Shown piece by piece: positions 58,148-64,000 of a stretch of 64,000 bases of DNA. The notes under the pieces are model-generated. The model was not told the origin of the DNA. It worked only from the letters and a program-made list of their open reading frames with translations, and did no database searches. The translations under genes and the position numbers were made by a program. Numbering within the stretch: the first letter of the stretch is position 1; every line of letters starts with the position of its first letter. The stretch comes from Dendrocalamus latiflorus (lineage: Eukaryota > Streptophyta > Magnoliopsida > Poales > Poaceae), in assembly GCA_017311315.1 (NCBI GenBank), contig CM029645.1, positions 26,561,627-26,625,626 on the forward strand, written 5' to 3'.

Positions 58148-60206
58148 AGCCAAACAATATACAGATTTGAGAATAACCTACAAATCGACACAGCTACGGC
58201 CTGCAAGGTACTAGGTGGTTCAGTTATCTTAACAAACTAGCAGATAAGGCTGAAGCATGGTGCTATACAATTGAAATAGACTGAACTCTATGATAATCAA
58301 GTGTCTGTTTTAAAAAATCACTTGCAAATGCCAGTATCTTGGCATTATTGAACCATCATTAATCTCTGCATGTCGCTGTGGATCAAAGCTGGCTCACTGG
58401 AGCTAAAATTTAAGTATCTGCACATGATTTACTACTGTATAGTATTGTTTTCTATACAGGTTCCCTTTCAGTTTTTCTAAAAGGTTCTCATCAATACAAT
58501 CAAACCATTTTTAGGCAGGTTACAAAAGGCATGTTAACTGCTTACCACATCAAGTAACGAGATCAATCTCAAACCAATGGACGGTTTTACTTATTTGAAA
58601 TCCACAATGTCCTAGCTCACAGAAATTGGATGGTTGGACAGATCCATAGTTTGGTCATATAAGAAACAATTTGCATAATATTAATATGTTAGCAGAACAT
58701 AACTTGCTGATAGCTTGAAGCACAAATAATATCCTATTAAGTGGTGAATACCACCAGTACGACTTGGTGTCAGTTTAACACTATCAGTCTATAATAAAAG
58801 ATAGAATCCTGCATGAACTGGACATTTATTCTATCTACAGATTTCATTACAAAGCTTAGTATATACTCTCTACCATGTTCTTGCTATTCAATAGTATATT
58901 TGGGTGAGTGAAATGTTAAACTGGCAAAAGAAAAATAAAGAGTACCATACTGGGTGCTAAAACTCAAGAAATAATTCTGACAGAGCTGATCGTAAGTAGT
59001 CTTTAATTAGTGAAACACATGAAAATTCTGAACAGTTACACTATCTTCACTCTACAACCAAAGCACAACAAGGTTAGTCCAAAGGTTATTGAATATTTAA
59101 CCATGCAAACAAATAAATCATAATATACCTTTGTGCATGCAAATGATACCAATGTAGTAAAATACCAGCCTCAAGTATTTAATAATGCTCAGACATCACT
59201 AGATAATAACTTCATGGGATCCCTGACTTCATTGTACAGAATACGGACTACCAAGTCAATACACACTACACTATCATACACATCACAAATCGAACTACTA
59301 ATATTTTGCAGCACAATATATTACATGAGCAATGGAAAAACAACAACACAATGACATGATAGGCAAATAAGCTTCTGCACTTAACATAGCAAAGTGAATT
59401 CCAAAAGGGCATGCAACCAAATATGAAAGCTGAACACTTTAATGCTTTCTCGGCTGCTTACAACTTACAAGGAAATCCAGACATCTAAATTGACCCCAAA
59501 AGATCATGTCACAAAGTCACCAGGCTATGAAATGGCACATTAGCACTGCAATTGACATACATCATATCCAATCTCAATCTGAGATCATTACACTTTTTTC
59601 ATGAACCATCACACCTGAATCATCAGGAGACACCCAAATGCCAACTAGGCTGACTCATGGAGAGCATAAACAGTTCATCTTCAAGTGGTAGCTCCACATG
59701 TTCACCCAGTCTCCCACACCAAGTGCTAAAGTCGGCTACTAATGGTTAAATATTCAATAACTTTTGTTCTAGTGGCCACTAACTTGATTATCTATTCACA
59801 TGCAAGAAAAAGATAACCAATCATAACAATTACCGAAAAATGCCAAATCCTTACATCTTCTGTTGAATACACTAGTAGTATGATTATAAGTTCTGACAAT
59901 ACTCCTCTTGTTAACACTACAGGACCCTAACTGAAGATCATAAGTTCTAAAAATTGGTGCTGAACTAAGAAGACAAGCACGAATCCAACTAACATTGCCA
60001 GATCGGCCACACCTAAGCATGAATCCAACTAACAAAGTAACAATTGGTGTTGGACTAAGAAGACAAACCACAACCCACAGTGACAGAACATTAACATTGC
60101 CAGATCGGCCACACCCAAGCACGAATCCAAATATATTACCATGCGATTTTAGGTACAGATGTGAGAGGGGAGAAGGGAGAGGAAGAGGCCGGCCTTGGGT
60201 GCTCAC

Positions 60207-60540
60207 CTTTGTGTCACTGGATGTGTCCAGGGGATTGGAGAAGAAGCCAAGAAGGCGTGGCGGCGCCGATCCGTGGGGGAGGAGAGATGGGCAGCGGAGA
60301 CGCCGGTCTGTGGAGGCGGAGGCAGCGCCGGGCTGTGGGGAAGGAGAGGCGGGTGGCACCGGTTTGTGGGGGCGGAGAGGCGGGCGGTGGCGGTGCCATT
60401 TTACGGGGGCGGAGAGGTGGGTGGCGGTGGTGCCGCTGCTGTTCCGTGTGGCGGTGGGGGAGGAGGAACGAACGGAAGGAGTAGTCAAGGAGAGAATCGA
60501 AGCCACTCGAGAATCTGTTTTCGTATCTGACAACAAATAT
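60207..60540 (-). other. Possible 5' exon (non-coding leader) of the bZIP gene
   Basis: A GC-rich block on the minus strand ends with a good donor, ACACAAAG|GTGAGCACC, at 60207/60206. The composition (CCGCCACC repeats) is typical of grass 5' leaders. Open frames are present on both strands but have no domain. The link to the bZIP exon at 53192 is inferred from direction and position only. Confidence 0.35.
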
Positions 60541-60582
60541 CCTGCTCCGTTCCGAATCCGACAAACCCTTGGATATCAAAAA

Positions 60583-60861
60583 GAGTACAGTCCATTACTG
60601 GTCCTTAAACTTTTTATGTTGTATCATTCTAGTCCATAGATTTTCAAAGTGTGTCATCCCGGTCCTTAAACTTTCAAAGTGTGGTAATTTCTTTTGAAAG
60701 TCTATGGACCGGGATGACACAGCATAAAAAGTTCACTGCTACAACTACATAGGATATTGCCACACTTTGAAAGTTTAAGGACCGGGATGACACACTTTGA
60801 AAGTCTATGGACCGGGATGACACAGCATAAAAAGTTTAAGGACCGATAATGGACTTTACTC
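60583..60861. mobile_element. 279-bp foldback MITE with 9-bp duplication
   Basis: The left half (GAGTACAGTCCATTACTGG, TCCTTAAACTTTTTATG) is inverted in the right half. The direct repeat TATCAAAAA is exact at 60574-60582 and 60862-60870. The 9-bp duplication suggests a Mutator-like MITE. The phrase GGACCGGGATGACACA occurs several times inside. Confidence 0.92.
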
Positions 60862-60870
60862 TATCAAAAA

Positions 60871-62604
60871 TATGCTCTAAAATATATCTAAATTAAAACA
60901 GCCAAACGATTAGTTAGAAAATATCCGCTCTATTTGCACCCCCTACTAGATGCTGCTGATCTATTGTTCTCACCGATCATAGCCTTCTTCTTTTTTGGCA
61001 TTTTTACACCTTTGACTTCAGCTTGTTCATCTATTCTACATCGATTTCTTAACAGCTATAATAGATTGTTAGACCATATGACTCGGTCTAGGATATTTTG
61101 GTGATGAATAATTGACAATGATTGATTTGTGATGATGAATAATTGGTAATTTTATTTAGCATTGTTATGTGAGTCATGTGCGTGTGTGCGTGGACTAATA
61201 TCGGTCAAGTTGGTTAGAACTTGTGCTGGAAGAATATTCTTTGGTCTTTGCATGTGCAGGTTAGGCGTGGAGACGGTCATGGTCAGTGACGAGGAAGATC
61301 GGGACTAGGAGGGGAAAATCTGAGGTCCAGACAGTTGAGGATGTCACGAGGTAGTCAGGCTCACGCTGGAGCGCATAGAGATCAAAGGTGGATGATGCAT
61401 GGAGAAGCTACGGGAGGTGCGGTTCTGGAGGCTTCGACACGTAATGAGTTGGAGAAGTTGGAATTTTGAAAAACTCGTGTTAGGAAGGGTTTTGAGTCCC
61501 TTGAATAGTAATGGGGCAAAAGCTTGGTTGAGGTAAAAATGCCCAATTAGAGGGGTTGAATTAGGGTTAATTATGGCTGCAACTTAAAGTCGGTTTCAGA
61601 CGTATGGCCGGATGGATGTATAAAAGGATGGGCGGCGTGCGTAGGGACGTGGCCGAGGAAACGGGAAAAATACGGCGCGTGAGAACGGGACGTGAGATTG
61701 GAACAAAAGAAAAAAGACAGTGCGAGGCGACAGAGGAGATATCGACGGAAAAAGAAAACACTCAGGGAAGAGTGTACAGTGCTGGTGGATAATCCATGTG
61801 AATAGTGCTCGCAATTTTTCAATAAGGTTTGTAAATTTTTTAATTCGCATATATTATCTTTTTTCCTGATTTTTTGATTCCTAGGGTTTCTCCATGCTTT
61901 GATATATGTTTAGATATTTTTCTTGCTTACATACATGAATCAGTTTTAATTAAAAATCGATTGGAAGAGTGAACGAAAACGCGCACTTTCAGCAACCCAG
62001 TCGCTACAGTAACTGCTACAGTATCCGCCACAGTATTTTGCTACATTAATCGGTGTGGTACTGCTATAGTATTCGCTACATTTTCATCTACAGTACTGCT
62101 ACAGTAAAATCAGAAAAAAAATCTGTTTTTTTGTTATTCCTTTTTTTTTGCAGATTAAACAATTAAAAGTCAGAAAATTTAAGAAAAAGTTTCCGCTGGG
62201 GATTTCAATCATTTACCACCTTTGATTACTATCGATGAACCTATGTAGATCCATGGTGATCATGTGCCGTGACCATGGGTGTCTGTGTACGTGGCACTGG
62301 GCACAACGCAAGGGCCAATCCGTGCTTCGACGTAGGCAAGCGACGCGCACGGATGACGCGCCGTGGACTCTCTCCATTCGCAGGGATGACACGTTCTTGT
62401 GAGCCAAAACTGCAGCACGTGCCTTTCCTCGTCACCTCAGAACCTATTACTACCAACCCAGCGGCAGCAATAGTAGTTAGCTGGTGCCTGCTGCCCATCC
62501 TGCCCTCCTACCAACCCAGAACTAGAAGACACCACAGGGGCAATTCTGTCCTCTCACTCGCACGCACACCCCGACCCCCGTGACAGACCCAGCTACCTTA
62601 CCTC
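60871..62604. other. Intergenic, repeat-derived, no supported gene
   Basis: AT-rich DNA. From about 61995 to 62110 the motif (T)GCTACAGTA and variants recur about eight times at 10-17 bp spacing, a pattern often seen in grass LTRs. 61070-61800 may be a decayed LTR (short frames only). The last 350 bp are the upstream region of the MATE gene. Confidence 0.45.
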
Positions 62605-62612
62605 TATAAAAT
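62605..62612 (+). promoter_or_regulatory. TATA box of the MATE gene
   Basis: TATAAAAT lies about 120 bp upstream of ATG 62734. Confidence 0.6.
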
Positions 62613-62733
62613 CAATATCACGTACGCTCCATATTGTTCCACTGCCATTGTGTATGCCAGATTCAAGATCGATACTGGTATAGACACTGGCGGTTGATCG
62701 AGCTGAGCAATACTGATCGACACCGTTAAGTTA

Positions 62734-63066
62734 ATGGAGAAGAGGCGGCCGGAAGAGGAGAACAAGGCTCCACTCTTGGAGCCTAGGCCGGCGGCGGCCG
62801 ATGGTAAACTAGGTCGGAGTCAGCAGCTGATTGCTAATGGCGGAGCAGTGCCCGGAGGAGGAGAGGAGGCTGGAGGGTTGGGGCGGCGCGTGTGGGAGGA
62901 GAACAAGAAGCTCTGGGTGGTGGCGGGGCCGTCCATCTTCGCGCGCTTCTCGTCGTTCGGCGTCACCGTCATCAGCCAGGCCTTCATCGGCCACATCGGA
63001 CCCACCGAGCTCGCCGCCTACGCCCTCGTCTCCACCGTCCTTATGCGATTCAGCAACGGAATACTG
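62734..63066 (+). CDS. MATE/DTX transporter, first exon (partial gene)
   Basis: The 111-codon first exon ends at a donor, ATACTG|GTACGC (63066/63067), in phase 0. It starts MEKRRPEEENKAPLLEP and has a soluble acidic N-terminus of about 50 residues. VWEENKKLWVVAGPSIFARF follows, with VISQAFIGHIGPTELAAYAL and STVLMRFSNGIL behind it. These are the first helix and first loop of plant DETOXIFICATION (MATE) proteins, which export organic compounds by proton or sodium antiport across the plasma or vacuolar membrane. The next exon (normally GMASALETLCGQ) is not found before the window ends, so the first intron exceeds 900 bp. Confidence 0.88.
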
Positions 63067-64000
63067 GTACGCATGCACTAATCTCTCTAATTAACCTCTA
63101 CCACCTGCTGCTAATATTAATTCCTTCTGCCGGCCTGTTATTTCGTGTGTGTAGCTTCATGTCGCTGATAATATAATCTCGTCACAATTGCCATGGACGA
63201 ACCTACCAAATTAATTAGCATCTTATCATAAACTCAATTAATTTGTACTTGTCTCATGCATTACCTGGATTTGTGCGCCTAGCTTGATCTGACAGAACCA
63301 GTACGACCGGTACTGATCGAGTAAAAGACCTTAGCTGCCTTGTGCGTAACAACCAAACAAAGTTCGCCCCTGCTAATTTGTCGAGTAAGAACACAATCTT
63401 AATTTCTAGCTACAATCAGCTTACTTTGTGATTGCTGATGTGACACACGGATGCATGCATATTCCTGTTAGATAAGATGTCGCGATAGCTAGTATGTCTG
63501 ATTTAAAACAGCTATTATTATGTCCAATAAGACGTTGGTTAGTAAGACTTAAGATGCCCAAGGATGACATAATAGTAAAAAAGAAGCAGCATGTACCTGT
63601 GCATTACTATACACCTAAAATATTATATTGGGAGGGGCAGCTACAGCTCCTTGTATATATATATGTCGACCATTGATCATTAAGCCAACCACTCCACCTC
63701 CTCACCCCTTTTTAAGGAGGAAGAACACGCATTCTCGATCGATCGTGGTCCATGGCTGATGGCTCCATGCTCGATGGGGATCGTTTTTCCCTCATGTTCT
63801 CGGCAAACAAAAGTTGAGTTTGATCTTGACTTGTACCGGGGAACCAAAGCAGCTACCATGGCCCTATTCCAAAGTGCTCCGGTTTTTTTTACTGAAATAG
63901 CACTGCAGTAGCTGTTAGCTTTTCTGAGATATTTAGTTAAAAAAATTTTAAAAAAAGAAAAACACTATTATGTCCCACGGATAATGTAAAAAAAGAAAAA
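63067..64000 (+). other. First intron of the MATE gene (continues outside)
   Basis: AT-rich with no coding match. From about 63862 GGCCCTATTCCAAAGTGCTCCGG starts a sequence that looks like the left end of another MITE, cut by the window edge. Confidence 0.6.

Larger units (their letters stand above)
57336..60206 (-). other. Putative first intron / upstream region of the bZIP locus
   Basis: AT-rich DNA without genes of its own. It contains a callose-synthase fragment (57680-57830) and a hAT MITE (57968-58147). If the GC-rich block at 60207-60540 is the first exon of the bZIP gene, this plus the LINE forms its first intron. CAACTAACA...GATCGGCCACACC sequence near 59980 is repeated near 60095. 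Confidence 0.35.

Noticed and set aside
59796..60536. 246-aa minus-strand ORF and 214-aa plus-strand ORF
   Set aside because: Both run through the GC-rich leader block and AT-rich DNA and contain no domain; low-complexity Pro/Arg or Gly/Arg translation.
1..64000. CRISPR arrays, tRNA or rRNA genes, bacterial operons
   Set aside because: No regularly spaced identical repeats with unique spacers, no cloverleaf or rRNA core motifs seen; the window is plant nuclear DNA.

Overview
This is nuclear DNA of a grass, most likely rice (Oryza) or a close relative. The evidence is GC-rich 5' coding ends, short spliced plant genes, abundant small foldback and TIR elements, Ty1/copia elements with a TGGTATCAGAGC primer-binding site, and plant-specific families (LEA_2/NHL, MATE/DTX, group-A bZIP). 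No prokaryotic features, rRNA, tRNA or CRISPR array were seen. The species is inferred.

Genes that look real: (1) a plant-specific acidic membrane-anchored protein of 1005 aa, + strand, two coding exons, 7286-10390; (2) a single-exon LEA_2/NHL protein of 284 aa, + strand, 27067-27921; (3) NSE1, the RING-like subunit of the SMC5/6 complex, - strand, six coding exons, 32032-36312, whose model closes at 336 aa; (4) a small secreted-protein gene with its own TATA box, - strand, 45488-45880; (5) the first exon of a MATE/DTX transporter, + strand, from 62734, running off the right edge. Decaying genes: an F-box/LRR-like gene (11083-12333) and a group-A (ABI5/TRAB1-type) bZIP gene on the - strand (47773-53192, perhaps with a 5' exon at 60207-60540) that carries a frameshift and basic-region substitutions.

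Most of the remaining sequence is mobile DNA. Left end (1-6.4 kb): an LTR-like sequence built on a GTGGTCG/CGACCAC array, a hAT transposase relic, small MITEs and a 444-bp foldback element with a 10-bp target duplication. 12.4-20.1 kb: a copia relic, a probable 2.5-kb solo LTR, three copies of a Tourist-like MITE and a 916-bp palindrome. 20.7-24.8 kb: a copia element whose two halves face opposite ways, then a MULE transposase piece. 28.4-30.8 kb: a deleted copia element. 37.6-43.5 kb: a complete 5.9-kb copia element whose LTRs differ at only 3 of 431 positions. 44-45 kb: a 789-bp palindrome. 48.4-57.3 kb: a 2.1-kb LTR-like element, a LINE fragment and a LINE with a full ORF2 and clear target duplication, all inside or beside the bZIP locus.

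The most notable structure is at 34151-35922. A 1.77-kb hAT-type element with matching termini and a perfect 8-bp duplication (ATTGCTGG) sits in the first intron of NSE1 and carries, antisense to NSE1, two exons of a TRAB1-like bZIP leucine zipper with their splice sites. It is a Pack-type gene-capture element. The window also holds a resident bZIP gene with the homologous 72-nt zipper exon, but the captured copy resembles a different subgroup. All family assignments come from motif recognition by eye; no database search was possible.
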